From Hofstenia miamia (lineage: Eukaryota; Xenacoelomorpha; Acoela), in assembly GCA_004352715.1 (NCBI GenBank), contig SCFE01000022.1, positions 68,986 to 132,985 on the forward strand: a stretch of DNA of 64,000 nucleotides. The letters run 5' to 3'. Shown piece by piece: positions 33,880 through 44,602 of this stretch. Every line of letters starts with the position of its first letter. Position 1 is the first letter of the stretch. Below the pieces are notes generated by a model. It was not told where the DNA came from, did no database searches, and saw only the letters and a program-made list of their open reading frames with translations. The translations under genes and the position numbers were made by a program.

Positions 33880-34071
33880 GTAAATTGAAATGAATTCACT
33901 AAATTTTATCACAATAGAAAAACCCTGATAAAAATTTAAAAACAGTTAGAGAACATTCATATTAATAAATGAAATTAAACTTTTTCATGAGAAATTAGGT
34001 CATACGTCCTCTAAGCTTACATTTTAAAGCTTACAGTTCATTATTATTTAATAATTATTGTTATTCTCTAG

Positions 34072-34131
34072 GGAGGAAAAGGTGGCAATGACCATATTTA
34101 CTTTTGTCTTCATAGAATAAAAAAGGACTGA
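34072..34131 (+). CDS. Candidate last exon of the same unidentified gene
   Basis: After TTCTCTAG, GGKGGNDHIYFCLHRIKKD and TGA (34129-34131). It joins in phase 0 to the exon ending at 33879. The H-I-Y-F-C-L ending resembles a closing beta strand of an extracellular domain, but no family is assigned. Confidence 0.35.
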   Translation, partial: GGKGGNDHIYFCLHRIKKD

Positions 34132-35343
34132 ATACAAAGTAAGTGACGATTAAGACTATCAAAGTCATACTACGAACAGCTGAAGGACGAAATATATAGC
34201 TATACTAAAAATAGACTGTGAATGGGATAGTAACGCCGTCTATTTTATTATTACTTTATTATTAAATAGTTTTTTATTTTAATACATGTCTACAAATTTA
34301 CTATTCAGTCAACAAAATTATTGATTAAATGATGAAATGCAAAATGATAGGCATGAGTTGCAAGAGTAACCAAGATAATGTGTACATCTAATATTGGTAT
34401 TCAAAATTGAATTTAGATGTAGTCTACAAAAAACAAGCAGATTCTTTTTGACAGTGTGGTAATCATCGAATAAATGCATGTTCGTGATGATGTGAATAAA
34501 ATTTACCAAGCGAGTAAATAGAAGTAAGCTGTCTTTGATTTCTTCACACTTGTTTCTTGAAAAGACAAAAATTTTTAGAACATTATCCTGGGCGCTTTAG
34601 GCAATACCAATATATATAATCAAACCATTTGCTTATATAAAAACTAACTATAAATACAAATATTTAAACACTTAAATAAATAATCTTTATTTAGAGATAT
34701 CGAAGTTTATAGTGCTGTTATAAGTAAAAGTTAACACAATTTTTTGTTAAAAACCTGCTCTGAATTATGCGTCGGTTTTCAGCACCGTCTGGTTAAGTAG
34801 GTTAATTCAAGAATTACCTGTTATACATTTGTTATTAACTTTACTTTTTATGCTAATACCTACCTTTGCATGCCGAGCTAAAATTCAAAGTATAATAAAC
34901 AAAACTTCATGGTTATATACAAATTTTATGATTGGTTAAAAACAATAATTTTGCTATAAATTCTAGAAATCACGTATTTATTTTACTATTTGCATTGAAA
35001 TAGGCGAGGTTCGTTTAATGGTAGTGAATCCTCATAGAGTATAGCAGCCAAATCATCGAATAATTTTTACTGAAGAAACCAGCGAGAAATCAGGTAGTCG
35101 GCTTAAGGAATTTCTCTTCAAGTACATGCATATTAATTTTCTATTCAAACTAGATGCTGAAAAAAGTCATTGGCAGACCATTCAGGCACTGCAGATGTAA
35201 AACTGCATGTTATTTAAACTGGAAGATTTAATATTTAGTTTGATAACAATTTTTTACTTAATTTTTTCACAAGAGAAGAATGATCAAAATCGCACAACCG
35301 GTTAATAAATGCATCAGGTGAATACATAGATACAAAAGGAACA

Positions 35344-35712
35344 TTGGAAGCAGTGAGAATAAGAATAGCTAACAAGACATTTGAACAATCACTAATTGTA
35401 GTGGATACTCACAGAAATCTATTACCCTACGAAATCATATTAGGAGACGATTTTCTATCAAAAAACAAATGTGTAATAAACTATGGAAACAGGACGATAA
35501 GAGTTGAAGAGGAAGAAATCGAAATTAATGAAGAACAAGAGAAAGACATGCTATTCGAACTAACGGAGGACATCAAACTAAAACCCTACCACTGGAAGAT
35601 GCATACAATTAAGTGCGAAAAAGAGATAACAGCGGAAATAAGGATATATGAACAAACAGGAATCAATACAAAAAGAATCTCAATGCCGTCAAGCATCTGT
35701 GCTATCAAATGA
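35344..35712 (+). CDS. Protease C-terminal region of element 2 (first copy)
   Basis: A 122-residue frame containing IILGDDFLSKNKCVINY, the I-L-G-x-D-F-L block that ends retropepsin-like proteases in gypsy Pol. The catalytic D-S/T-G loop would lie upstream and is not in frame here. The same sequence recurs at 36121-36475, so one of the two is probably an assembly duplicate. A second frame (35709-35939) continues out of phase. Confidence 0.6.
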   Translation: MEAVRIRIANKTFEQSLIVVDTHRNLLPYEIILGDDFLSKNKCVINYGNRTIRVEEEEIEINEEQEKDMLFELTEDIKLKPYHWKMHTIKCEKEITAEIRIYEQTGINTKRISMPSSICAIK

Positions 35713-35853
35713 GGCGAAGGAAAATCCCAATACTCAATTCGACAAATAGAAATGTCAACATAAATCGAAAGAAGGTGAAGATTTATGGGAAATACGTGAA
35801 ATCTAGCATAAAAATGATCTGGAAACCGATAGAAGACGATGGAGTTAGTAATN

Positions 35854-36119
35854 AGTCAGAGTTAAATTATGTTGAAGAATGGAGTGAAAGGAATTTACAC
35901 CTGCAAAATATGAGCAAGTCTGTTCAGCTCAATTTTTGACAAAGCAAAAACTGTAGTCCAGTATCTTATGAGCTACAATGTGTTAAAGGACATAAACTGT
36001 TAGGAGTTTGGATATCTTTTGACTTAAAATGGACCAAGCATATCAATGAAACAAAGATTATACTGCTTGAGAGTTCTAAGAAATGTTCTATCTCCAAAAG
36101 AGTTAGGGCAAGTTTATAA
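35854..36119 (+). pseudogene. Non-LTR reverse transcriptase C-terminal fragment
   Basis: Between two single-n junctions the frame reads KLLGVWISFDLKWTKHINE, the F/K-L-L-G-V-x-I-D...L-x-W-x-x-H-I segment found near the end of RTs from LINE-type elements. It is about 265 bases long and unrelated to the gypsy sequence on both sides. It is either a small LINE insertion or a misplaced contig. Confidence 0.6.
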
Positions 36120-36120
36120 N

Positions 36121-36475
36121 AATAAGAATAGCTAACAAGACATTTGAACAATCACTAATTGTAGTGGATACTCACAGAAATCTATTACCCTACGAAATCA
36201 TATTAGGAGACGATTTTCTATCAAAAAACAAATGTGTAATAAACTATGGAAACAGGACGATAAGAGTTGAAGAGGAAGAAATCGAAATTAATGAAGAACA
36301 AGAGAAAGACATGCTATTCGAACTAACGGAGGACATCAAACTAAAACCCTACCACTGGAAGATGCATACAATTAAGTGCGAAAAAGAGATAACAGCGGAA
36401 ATAAGGATATATGAACAAACAGGAATCAATACAAAAAGAATCTCAATGCCGTCAAGCATCTGTGCTATCAAATGA
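36121..36475 (+). CDS. Protease C-terminal region of element 2 (second copy)
   Basis: Identical over its readable length to 35351-35712 and continuous with the rest of the pol region, so this is the copy to use. It contains the ILGDDFL block and ends in a stop, with the next frame starting 4 bases earlier (overlap at 36472-36475). Such an overlap is common where gypsy elements use frameshifting, but could also be decay. Confidence 0.6.
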
Positions 36476-37068
36476 GGCGAAGGAAAATCCCAATACTCAA
36501 TTCGACAAATAGAAATGTCAACATAAATCGAAAGAAGGTGAAGATTTATGGGAAATACGTGAAATCTAGCATAAAAATGATCTGGAAACCGATAGAAGAC
36601 GATGGAGTTAGTAATTCACAATGCCAACTAGAGGGCGCGTGGATGAAAGCACAAGAAACCATCAGGGTTAGTAATTCACAAGGTCAACTAGATGACGCGT
36701 GGATGAACGCCAAAGACGAAAAAAGAACAAAACAAGAAGACAATGGAGTTAGTAATCCACAATGCAAACTAGAGGGCGCATGGATGAAAGCACAAGAAAC
36801 CATCAGGGTTAGTAATCCACAAGGTCAACTAGAGGACGCGTGGATGAATGCTGAAGACGAAGAAAAAATACCGGATATAAAAGAAGAGGATTATGAACGC
36901 TTAAATCAGAACAAGAGAGAAACATTACAGAAACTACTAAGAAAACATAGTCAAATCTTTAACTTTGGTGAAATAAGCGTTGGACAAGCAATTGGCAAAA
37001 CACACAAAATAGTAATGATGACAGATAAAACTACCAGTAAGAAGAGTCCCCAAACAGTTGAAAGATGA
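36472..37068 (+). CDS. Pol spacer with four-fold VSN..QLEGAWM repeat
   Basis: A 198-residue frame. After a basic start it carries four copies of a motif VSN-S/P-Q-x-x-L-E/D-G/D-A-W-M-K/N-A, organised as a 141-base dimer repeated twice (motif starts at about 36607, 36667, 36748, 36808). It then continues with a segment typical of the region before gypsy RT (HSQIFNFGEISVGQAIGKTH). The repeat is not a known domain. At DNA level each copy contains CAACTAGAGGGCG or a close variant. Confidence 0.6.
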   Translation: MRRRKIPILNSTNRNVNINRKKVKIYGKYVKSSIKMIWKPIEDDGVSNSQCQLEGAWMKAQETIRVSNSQGQLDDAWMNAKDEKRTKQEDNGVSNPQCKLEGAWMKAQETIRVSNPQGQLEDAWMNAEDEEKIPDIKEEDYERLNQNKRETLQKLLRKHSQIFNFGEISVGQAIGKTHKIVMMTDKTTSKKSPQTVER

Positions 37069-37729
37069 ATACAATAGAATTCGAAACGAATTAATCGACA
37101 ACAAAATAATAAGACCAAGCAAAAGTCTGTATGCAGCACCAACAGTATTTGTCAAACAAGGAAAAAAATACAGATTGTGCATCAATTTCAGAAAACTAAA
37201 CAACGTAACAAAAAAAGACTCCTATCCATTACCAAGAATCAAAGACATGCTCTATGAGGCAAGCAAGCACAAATATTTCACAGTGATAGACTTGTGCAAA
37301 GCCTATTGGCAGGTACAAATGGAACCGAAAGACATAGAAAAAACAGCATTTATAACACCATACGGACTATACAAGTGGATTTACATGGCGTTTGGACTAT
37401 GCAACGCACCAGCAACATTCCAACATTACATCACTAAAGTTTTGAAAAATAAGAAAAACAAAATCGAGGAAAGAATAAACGCCTACATTGACGACATAAT
37501 CATAACAATTGATATCATAGAACAACACCTACAAAAACTTGATAGAACGCTGAAGATATTGAAGGACGCTGGACTAAGAGTAAATGGCAACAAATGTGAT
37601 ATATTAAAGAAGAAAGTGATATTCCTGGGGCGAATAATAAGCCAAGGGCAAATTAGCATGAAAAACAATGCACAAGAAATGATAAGAAAAATTGAAAAAC
37701 AAACACAAAGAAAGATTTACAAAGAATAA
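37058..37729 (+). CDS. Ty3/gypsy reverse transcriptase, element 2
   Basis: A 223-residue RT palm and thumb with readable motifs in order: LCINFRKLN (motif 2), FTVIDLCKAYWQV (motif A with catalytic Asp), FGLCNAPATFQ (motif B), AYIDDII (motif C, Y-x-D-D) and LGRIIS (primer-grip region). It synthesises the element's cDNA. It overlaps the upstream frame by about 10 bases and is followed without spacing by the RNase H frame. All catalytic residues are present. Confidence 0.9.
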   Translation: MKDEYNRIRNELIDNKIIRPSKSLYAAPTVFVKQGKKYRLCINFRKLNNVTKKDSYPLPRIKDMLYEASKHKYFTVIDLCKAYWQVQMEPKDIEKTAFITPYGLYKWIYMAFGLCNAPATFQHYITKVLKNKKNKIEERINAYIDDIIITIDIIEQHLQKLDRTLKILKDAGLRVNGNKCDILKKKVIFLGRIISQGQISMKNNAQEMIRKIEKQTQRKIYKE

Positions 37730-38499
37730 TGGGTTTCTTTAATTACTATGGTACATTTATACTGAACATCGCAGGAAAAACGGAAAAAAGGCCAAACTTG
37801 ATGAAAAAATCTGTACCATTTGTGTGTACCTGGGAACAACAGGAGGAATTAGATAAAATAAAACATGAACTATCCAAATTGCCTTCTCTGAACACTCCGG
37901 ATTATGGAAAAGAATTCATACTAGATTGCGATGCAAGCAAAGTGGCAATAGGAGCAGCAATTAGTCAAATAAAAGAAGGAAAAGAAGCACCGATACAATT
38001 CTTCAGCAGGAAACTAAAAACAAGCAAAGAGAATTACGGATCCACAAAACTGGAGATGCTTGCATTAATAGAAAGTATAAAAAAAATTCCGACATTTCTT
38101 AATTGGAAAAAAATTCTGAGTAAGGACAGATAATAGTGGCTCACGCTGGATAGAATTTAATTTTACAATCGAACATAGAAAAGGAAAACTTCACTCTAAT
38201 GCTGACTTCTGGACCTCATTACCAGAATACAAAAGAGATCTCGAAAAGAAAGAAGGAAGCAAAACGGAATTTCAATTCATACCACATAATGAATATGAGG
38301 CCTTACCTGATATAAATGTCGACAAAAAAGGAAAAGCAATCATACCAATCATGATTAAAGAAGAGATAGCTGAAGATGAAATAATAGAAAGACAAAATCA
38401 AGACATAATACTAAAAGAAATAAAAAGAAAAGCTAAAAGACCAAGAAAAGAAGCTATCGAAAAACCACAAAGAGCTATTTCAATCGATACACATGGAAA
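37729..38499 (+). CDS. Ty3/gypsy RNase H and connection, element 2 (frame broken)
   Basis: The 37729-38133 frame has GFFNYYGTFI and FILDCDASKVAIGAAISQ with the first catalytic Asp of RNase H, and KLEMLALIESIKK with the Glu. A deletion near 38130 removes part of the domain; TDN-like sequence and IEHRKGKLHSNAD can be read in another frame before the integrase. The domain removes the RNA strand during cDNA synthesis; this copy is defective here. Confidence 0.75.
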
Positions 38500-39142
38500 A
38501 TGAACGACAACAGATTACTGTACACTGCAGGAAAAACCAATCGAATAGCAATACCTGAATATTTCAAAAGAGACTTAATAAGAAAAACTCATGAAAAAGG
38601 ACATTTGGGTATCATACAAACTGAAATGACATTTAACTCAAAGTATATCACAACAGGGGTAAGAAAGGTCACAGAAGACGTCATAAATAAGTGCAGCACA
38701 TGTCTATTGAATAATCCACAACACTTCCCAGTACAAAGAGCACCACTAGAAAAAATTATATCCACCAAACCAAACAAAATCGTACACATCGATATAGAAA
38801 TGCTATCCAAAGACAAAGAGGGGTACCAATATCTATTAGTAATGGTAGATAACTTTACAAAATATGCTAAAATGATTCTGATGAAAAACACAACAGCAGA
38901 AGAAACAGCAAACATCTTACTAAAGGAATGGATACTAAAAATAGGCCCAATGGAAAAAATAATAACGGACAAAGGACCCCAATTCGAAAGTACATTGTTT
39001 CAAGAACTTGCCAAATTACTTGAAATTGATAGTGAAAGGACGACAGCTTACCACCCACAAGCAAATGGAGCAGTAGAAAGGCTAAATCGCACACTAATAA
39101 AACTCATAAGAGTAACCACATCAAGAATAGGAGGAAACAAAT
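38500..39142 (+). CDS. Ty3/gypsy integrase, N-terminal finger and core, element 2
   Basis: The H-H-C-C zinc finger is readable (HEKGHLG, then INKCSTC), followed by the catalytic core: HIDIEMLSK (first Asp), IITDKGPQFES (second Asp) and AYHPQANGAVERLNRTL (Glu). It inserts the element's cDNA. The frame runs into a single n at 39143; what follows (to 39219) is unrelated sequence. The true continuation is at 39497. Confidence 0.88.
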
Positions 39143-39496
39143 NTGTCTGTGCATTAAAAGAATACTTTAGAAATGACGAAACTTGCACGTCTTCAGCTGA
39201 AATTATCAGGGTTAACTAATTTAATATTCAAAGCATTTTCAAACACTTCTTGTTGTATAGCTTAATATATTCTACGTATTTGAATGAACATCCTCTACTT
39301 CCATACTACTACTAAGAGCACATCTTAATCAGGATCAACCCTAACCCTATTTTTTTTAATATTACAAATAACATATTTTGAAGGCAACAAAAACTTTTTG
39401 ATTCTGAAATTTATATAATTAATAAATGATATTGTGGGATTTTAATCAAATATTTCAAGAATATTTTTTCAAGTATAAATTACAACATNNNNNNNN
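39143..39496. other. Unrelated segment inside the integrase, bounded by Ns
   Basis: Between the n at 39143 and eight Ns at 39489-39496. The integrase sequence before it (about 39096-39142) is repeated after it (39497-39549). The first about 190 bases resemble 39869-40070, so these are copies of one dispersed repeat, not gypsy sequence. Confidence 0.6.
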
Positions 39497-39745
39497 CACA
39501 CTAATAAAACTCATAAGAGTAACCACATCAAGAATAGGAGGAAACAAATGGAGAGAATTCATGCAAATGGTTGAATATTTCTACAACACTTCGGTGCATG
39601 CAACAACAAAGGTAACTCCATTCAAAGCAATGTATGGGCGAGAAGCAGCGACCCCACTATCAATGCAATTCTCGAACTACTCACAGAAGTTAGACAACCA
39701 ATTCGTCAAACAACTAAACAAAAATTACAGCAATTCACGAAACAA
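39497..39745 (+). CDS. Integrase continuation after the catalytic Glu, element 2
   Basis: A frame that resumes the integrase: LIKLIRVTTSRIGGNKW, then EYFYNTSVHATTKVTPFKAM, the post-core block shared with element 1. It ends at seven Ns (39746-39752). Confidence 0.8.
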
Positions 39746-39752
39746 TNNNNNN

Positions 39753-40256
39753 NTATTTTAAAACTTACAAGAATCACATAATCACATGCACTAGTCTGTT
39801 TTGCAAGACCATTAATCCATCACTAAATAAGTTGAAGTTTGCTTTGTCTGTTTTCCTTACAAAAACCACGTGTGTACTAAAAGAATGCTTTAGAAATGAT
39901 GAAACTTGCACGTCTTCAGCTGAAATTGCCGGTGATTAACTAATCAAACATTCAAAGCAATGTCAAAAACTTCTTGTACTATAGCTGAATTTATCCTACA
40001 TATTAGAAAGAACATCCTTTACTTACATACTACTACTAACTGCACATCTTAATCAGGATCCACTGGAAAAAAAATTTGGACATCACAGGCAATTGAGTGG
40101 TGGAAGATTTTTAGTCAGATTAAGTGAAGTGCAGCAATCAGAACGAATAATTAAGATTAACACCATTGTGGTTAGTTATCGACTTAAAGTGAAGTTTTAG
40201 AAAAACGACCTGTAGATCATACTTGTTTTTTATATTGCAGAATATTGTAGCATCAG
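39753..40256. other. Unrelated segment between integrase pieces, bounded by Ns
   Basis: Non-gypsy DNA with a diverged copy (39869-40070) of the repeat at 39145-39340. No ORF of note. Confidence 0.5.
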
Positions 40257-40257
40257 G

Positions 40258-40555
40258 NTGCCACAACACAAAAAAGTCAGTGACAATACAAGAGCGTAAC
40301 TATAATAAAAAAATATACAGAAACACGCACAAATTAGGCGACAAAGTTTATGCATTTACACCTATCAAGGTAAATGACGTTAACCAAGTAATAAAGTTAA
40401 AAACGGTGAGGTCAGGACCTTACACAATTAAAAAGGTATTAGACAATAACGAATACATGTTAAGTAATGAAAAAATTTTACACTTTCAAAATTTAAAAAG
40501 AGCGATTACTGATATCGAGGGCGCAACCCTAGATAAAATGCAGAATTTAAGTTAG
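40258..40555 (+). CDS. Integrase C-terminal tail, element 2
   Basis: The frame reads the tail of gypsy integrase: YNKKIYRNTHKLGDKVYAF, RSGPYTIKKVLDNNEYML and KILHFQNLKRAITDIE, matching element 1 at 3663-4000. The LGDKV.....GPYTI portion is the SH3-like C-terminal domain that binds DNA. It ends at a stop at 40553-40555. Confidence 0.8.
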
Positions 40556-40584
40556 TACATAACGAAGGAGAAAACAGATACGAA

Positions 40585-41194
40585 ATGGAGGAATTAGAGA
40601 GCCTTCCTGAAGATGAATTCGAGGAAGAATTCACACATGACACACAGGAGGATGAAATACAAAAAAGAATAATGCCTAGAAGGGCTGCAAAAGAAAATAT
40701 AAATTATAACCCTGAAGCATGGGACTTAAACCTATTATCTCAATTTAGGAAATTGGAAGATGAAACAACAATCCTCCAAATGAGTGCACGATCAGATGCA
40801 ATGCCAATCCAACCTGCGGAAGAGAGTGAGAAGAACACACTGAATGGAGAGGGACCACGAGAACGTCAGACAACAAGTAAAAGAAATACCTAGTAGTCGT
40901 CACCACCAACTAGAGGGCATGGTGACCAACAGTAGCATAGAAGACCAAATGCTTAGTAGTCCTCAAGGCCAACAAAAGGGCAGAGTTACCAAAGGCGGCA
41001 ACATCAATACACGGAGTAGTCTGCATCGTCAACTAGAGGGCAAGCGGATGAAAAGTGCTCATAGTCGAAGTCCCAACCTTCCTTCATTCAAGTACTCCAC
41101 ACCGCCAACTAGAGGGCAAGTGGAGGAACGAGTATCCAGGGGAAGGTGTAAGCAGTGGATGAACTGTAGTAATACGAAAGCAACTAGAGGCTGA
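40585..41194 (+). CDS. Post-integrase Glu-rich ORFs with QLEG repeats
   Basis: Two overlapping frames (40585-40893 and 40844-41194). The first is acidic (EDEFEEEFTHDTQEDEI). The second has four loose copies of a S-x-x-x-Q-L-E-G-like motif (SSRHHQLEGM, SSLHRQLEGK, PPTRGQ), the same word as in the pol spacer at 36.6 kb. At DNA level the shared core is CAACTAGAGGGC. It lies where env would be but has no signal or membrane segment. Function unknown. Confidence 0.45.
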
Positions 41195-41989
41195 CGGTAC
41201 TGCAGAATCCGCAGCTGGTCAAATGCTAATGGAACATCTGGAAGGGAACTGACCAAAAGGGGACCAACTGGAATCCATTAGCAGTGGTTCAGAAATAGAG
41301 TATGAACCGAGCACCAGTACCAGAAGACCTGTAATACTCACTCAAGAGATGCTACATGCCCCCTCAGAGAACACAAAAATGATGTCAGAAAGCACCATGT
41401 GCTCCGCAGAATGCAACGAAAGAATGTCAATAATAGATGGAGAGAAAATGCACCCATATTTTATACCAAAAATAAAAACAATTCATAAAATGTACTAGAA
41501 ACTATCCCCAGAGACATGTAATTGATGATTAGGAAACAAATCAGAAACAAATTTATCCAGAAAGGATGAATGAAAAGCTAGAGCAACTATATCTCAGAGG
41601 CACTGTGCACATGGATTACTAAAACAACTGTATGCTGGCGGAGGTACAAAACACAATTATAGGAAAAGAAAGAAAAAAAAACTGATGAAAACAGCACAGA
41701 AGAATACGCTGAGAATCATCACAGAAAAATATCCGATGTGAAAGATAACAATAGTCATGTGAGCCAATAAAACTGGGATGTACATGAACAAAATTGTCTT
41801 TATTTAAGGATGTAAAAGAAAAGTATGGATGAGATGAGACATCTGAAAACGAATTATGCAAAATTGAGGAGCAACCACGGAGTACTAAAAAAGAATTGAA
41901 AAGAAACGGAAACAATAAAAGCCAAGTTCACGAAATCAAATGAAGAGAGAAAGCTATCCTAAAAAAATTAACGAAAGCTGAGGAGGGCG
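41195..41989 (+). other. 3' non-coding part of element 2
   Basis: A-rich, stop-filled sequence between the last ORF and the presumed LTR, ending in a purine tract (GAGGAGGGCG, about 41979-41989). Confidence 0.5.
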
Positions 41990-42427
41990 TGTAGCATAAT
42001 CATTCTAAAACAAAAAATTTTAACAGTTAAATAAAGAAAAGAAAAGAAATTTTGATGTTTAGAACGAATGCTATTAATGGCTTTCATGCATTGAGTGAGT
42101 GGACAAACATTTGCAAAAAACATATAGTGCAAGAAGCCAAGTGTAATACGCTTCTCGTTAATTTGAGGTCAATACACTGGGCGTGGGAAGACAAATTACA
42201 ACAGAAGACAGGTGTTTTGTTTGACTGTTAGAATAGTGCAAACATGTTGTTAAAAGTCTGTATAAATAGCTACGTCGCAGTGTGAAAAGTTGATAGATTA
42301 TATTCTTTGGATTATTACTTATCTTCTATTACTGGTTTGATTATTAATTCAAATGCGCAGCTAGGCAATTCATGCTTGTAGCAATCAATAGGCTGTTGTG
42401 AGGGATGAAATGGTTTGTTGCCTAGAT
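41990..42427 (+). repeat. 3' LTR (start) of element 2
   Basis: It begins TGTAGCATAATC right after the purine tract, the usual start of a gypsy LTR, and contains a TATAAATA box at 42261-42268. It is cut by a 1000-N gap, so the LTR end and the target duplication cannot be seen. Confidence 0.65.
42261..42268 (+). promoter_or_regulatory. TATA box in the LTR of element 2
   Basis: TATAAATA about 270 bases into the presumed LTR, followed at about 30 bases by CAGTGTGA, a plausible start-site context. Inferred from sequence only. Confidence 0.45.
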
Positions 42428-43427
42428 NNNNNNNNNNNNNNNNNNNNNNNNNNNNNNNNNNNNNNNNNNNNNNNNNNNNNNNNNNNNNNNNNNNNNNNNN
42501 NNNNNNNNNNNNNNNNNNNNNNNNNNNNNNNNNNNNNNNNNNNNNNNNNNNNNNNNNNNNNNNNNNNNNNNNNNNNNNNNNNNNNNNNNNNNNNNNNNNN
42601 NNNNNNNNNNNNNNNNNNNNNNNNNNNNNNNNNNNNNNNNNNNNNNNNNNNNNNNNNNNNNNNNNNNNNNNNNNNNNNNNNNNNNNNNNNNNNNNNNNNN
42701 NNNNNNNNNNNNNNNNNNNNNNNNNNNNNNNNNNNNNNNNNNNNNNNNNNNNNNNNNNNNNNNNNNNNNNNNNNNNNNNNNNNNNNNNNNNNNNNNNNNN
42801 NNNNNNNNNNNNNNNNNNNNNNNNNNNNNNNNNNNNNNNNNNNNNNNNNNNNNNNNNNNNNNNNNNNNNNNNNNNNNNNNNNNNNNNNNNNNNNNNNNNN
42901 NNNNNNNNNNNNNNNNNNNNNNNNNNNNNNNNNNNNNNNNNNNNNNNNNNNNNNNNNNNNNNNNNNNNNNNNNNNNNNNNNNNNNNNNNNNNNNNNNNNN
43001 NNNNNNNNNNNNNNNNNNNNNNNNNNNNNNNNNNNNNNNNNNNNNNNNNNNNNNNNNNNNNNNNNNNNNNNNNNNNNNNNNNNNNNNNNNNNNNNNNNNN
43101 NNNNNNNNNNNNNNNNNNNNNNNNNNNNNNNNNNNNNNNNNNNNNNNNNNNNNNNNNNNNNNNNNNNNNNNNNNNNNNNNNNNNNNNNNNNNNNNNNNNN
43201 NNNNNNNNNNNNNNNNNNNNNNNNNNNNNNNNNNNNNNNNNNNNNNNNNNNNNNNNNNNNNNNNNNNNNNNNNNNNNNNNNNNNNNNNNNNNNNNNNNNN
43301 NNNNNNNNNNNNNNNNNNNNNNNNNNNNNNNNNNNNNNNNNNNNNNNNNNNNNNNNNNNNNNNNNNNNNNNNNNNNNNNNNNNNNNNNNNNNNNNNNNNN
43401 NNNNNNNNNNNNNNNNNNNNNNNNNNN
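42428..43427. other. Assembly gap, exactly 1000 N
   Basis: A gap of unknown true size. All frames crossing it are artefacts. Confidence 0.95.
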
Positions 43428-44339
43428 AGCAAAATAGAACTAATTTATATTTGTTATAACCTGTTATGTTCATACAATTTTCGTGTTTTGCTTAAATTTT
43501 TTCACAATATAGATCAAATAGCAGTTCATTTAGCAAAATTTAAAAATATTTCCCTAATTATTTCTTTACTATTACAACTTGTTATTAAGTTTTTATAGAT
43601 GGCAAAGAATTGATTGTCGCCACAAGAGGAAACTATTTCTTTCTTTTAAATATCAGGTAGGAATTTTATTAAATTATTTATAAATTATGTACTTAGATTC
43701 ACGATTTTCATGTTTCATTTGGATGGCATTTTTGTTAGAATAGAAGCAATTGATGAATATGTGCAGCTATTGAGCAATGCAATGATCTTCATATATTTAT
43801 TCATTTTCCTCTAAAAAAGGTAAATACATTGTTTGTTACGTTCATTCATAAATTATGTTACTTGAACTGCTATTTGATTAATACATGCATAATTTGTTTT
43901 CATTTGCTGCTGAACACAAACACAGTAACTCAAAGGTATTTTATTTGGTTATTATAATTAGCGTCTTTGTTGAGATTGATAGAGCATGCTTCATGAATCT
44001 AATTGGAATACATCTTCTATTTTGATGAAAAACGTCGTTGTTTTATTGCAGAGCAGAAGATTAGAAGACACAATTTTTTTTCTGGAACAATTCCTATCAA
44101 TGCAAGGTTGAGCACTTCATGTCTTGGAGTAACACATGCTTCCAAATATTTGCTTGTGTTTTATTTGTTGAATTGCGCAATGTCCAAGTATATTTATAAT
44201 GTAATTCATTTATTTCTATATATAGTAATTAAATTTGCTGTTTAAGGTATCTTCTAAGTTATTACAGTAGTACAACTGTTAAAAACGATTTTTGCAAATG
44301 ATTTGCTATCTCATTAATAATTTGACGCCTGTTAGTTCT
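43428..44339 (+). other. Non-coding, possible decayed exons
   Basis: A few short exon-like pieces: GKELIVATRGNYFFLLNI between AG and GTAGG near 43600-43662, RIEAIDEYVQLL near 43740, and the 44003-44245 ORF. Splice phases do not combine convincingly and no family is recognised. Otherwise nothing seen. Confidence 0.25.
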
Positions 44340-44580
44340 ATGGATGGCAAATTGTTGGCAGTTATTGGTATATGAATGGCGTATTGTTGGTAAATATTGG
44401 CTTTTAATGGTGAATTGATGGCTCATTGTTGGTAAATTGATGGCTATTATTGGTAAATGGTTGGCTCATGGTTGGTTTTTATTAATGGACCAATATTGGT
44501 CCGGTGGCCAAATGCCAATAATGGCCAATATTGGCAACAATAATGGACCAATAATGGCCCATTGATGGCTTGCTACCTAA
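44340..44580. repeat. TTGGC/ATTGG word-repeat patch
   Basis: About 240 bases of degenerate iterated words (ATTGTTGG, TGGCTATTATTGG, CCAATATTGGTCC, CAATAATGG), with a switch from the TTGG to the CCAA strand near 44490, so the patch could fold back on itself. It is related to 26969-27060 and lies about 20 bases from the DD39D transposon. Confidence 0.6.
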
Positions 44581-44602
44581 GCTACGGCTAAGGTATCATA
44601 TA

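Larger units (their letters stand above)
31941..35343. other. Mostly non-coding, with three exon-like segments
   Basis: AT-rich DNA with no complete gene. The exon-like segments at 32536-32733, 33782-33879 and 34072-34131 are listed separately. The remainder, including 34132-35343, shows nothing I can support. Confidence 0.5.
35280..42427 (+). mobile_element. Ty3/gypsy retrotransposon, element 2
   Basis: On the plus strand: protease end, a spacer with in-frame repeats, RT with intact motifs, RNase H, integrase with zinc finger and D-D-E, integrase tail, a Glu-rich ORF with more repeats, a polypurine-like tract and the start of a 3' LTR (41990) with a TATA box, cut by a 1000-N gap. The 5' LTR and gag were not found. 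The assembly interrupts it with unrelated segments at 35854-36119, 39143-39488 and 39753-40256, each next to Ns, and duplicates 35351-35852. The real element is therefore more intact than the window shows. Confidence 0.88.

Noticed and set aside
42385-43473. Four ORFs of about 340-360 residues
   Set aside because: Translations of the 1000-N gap.
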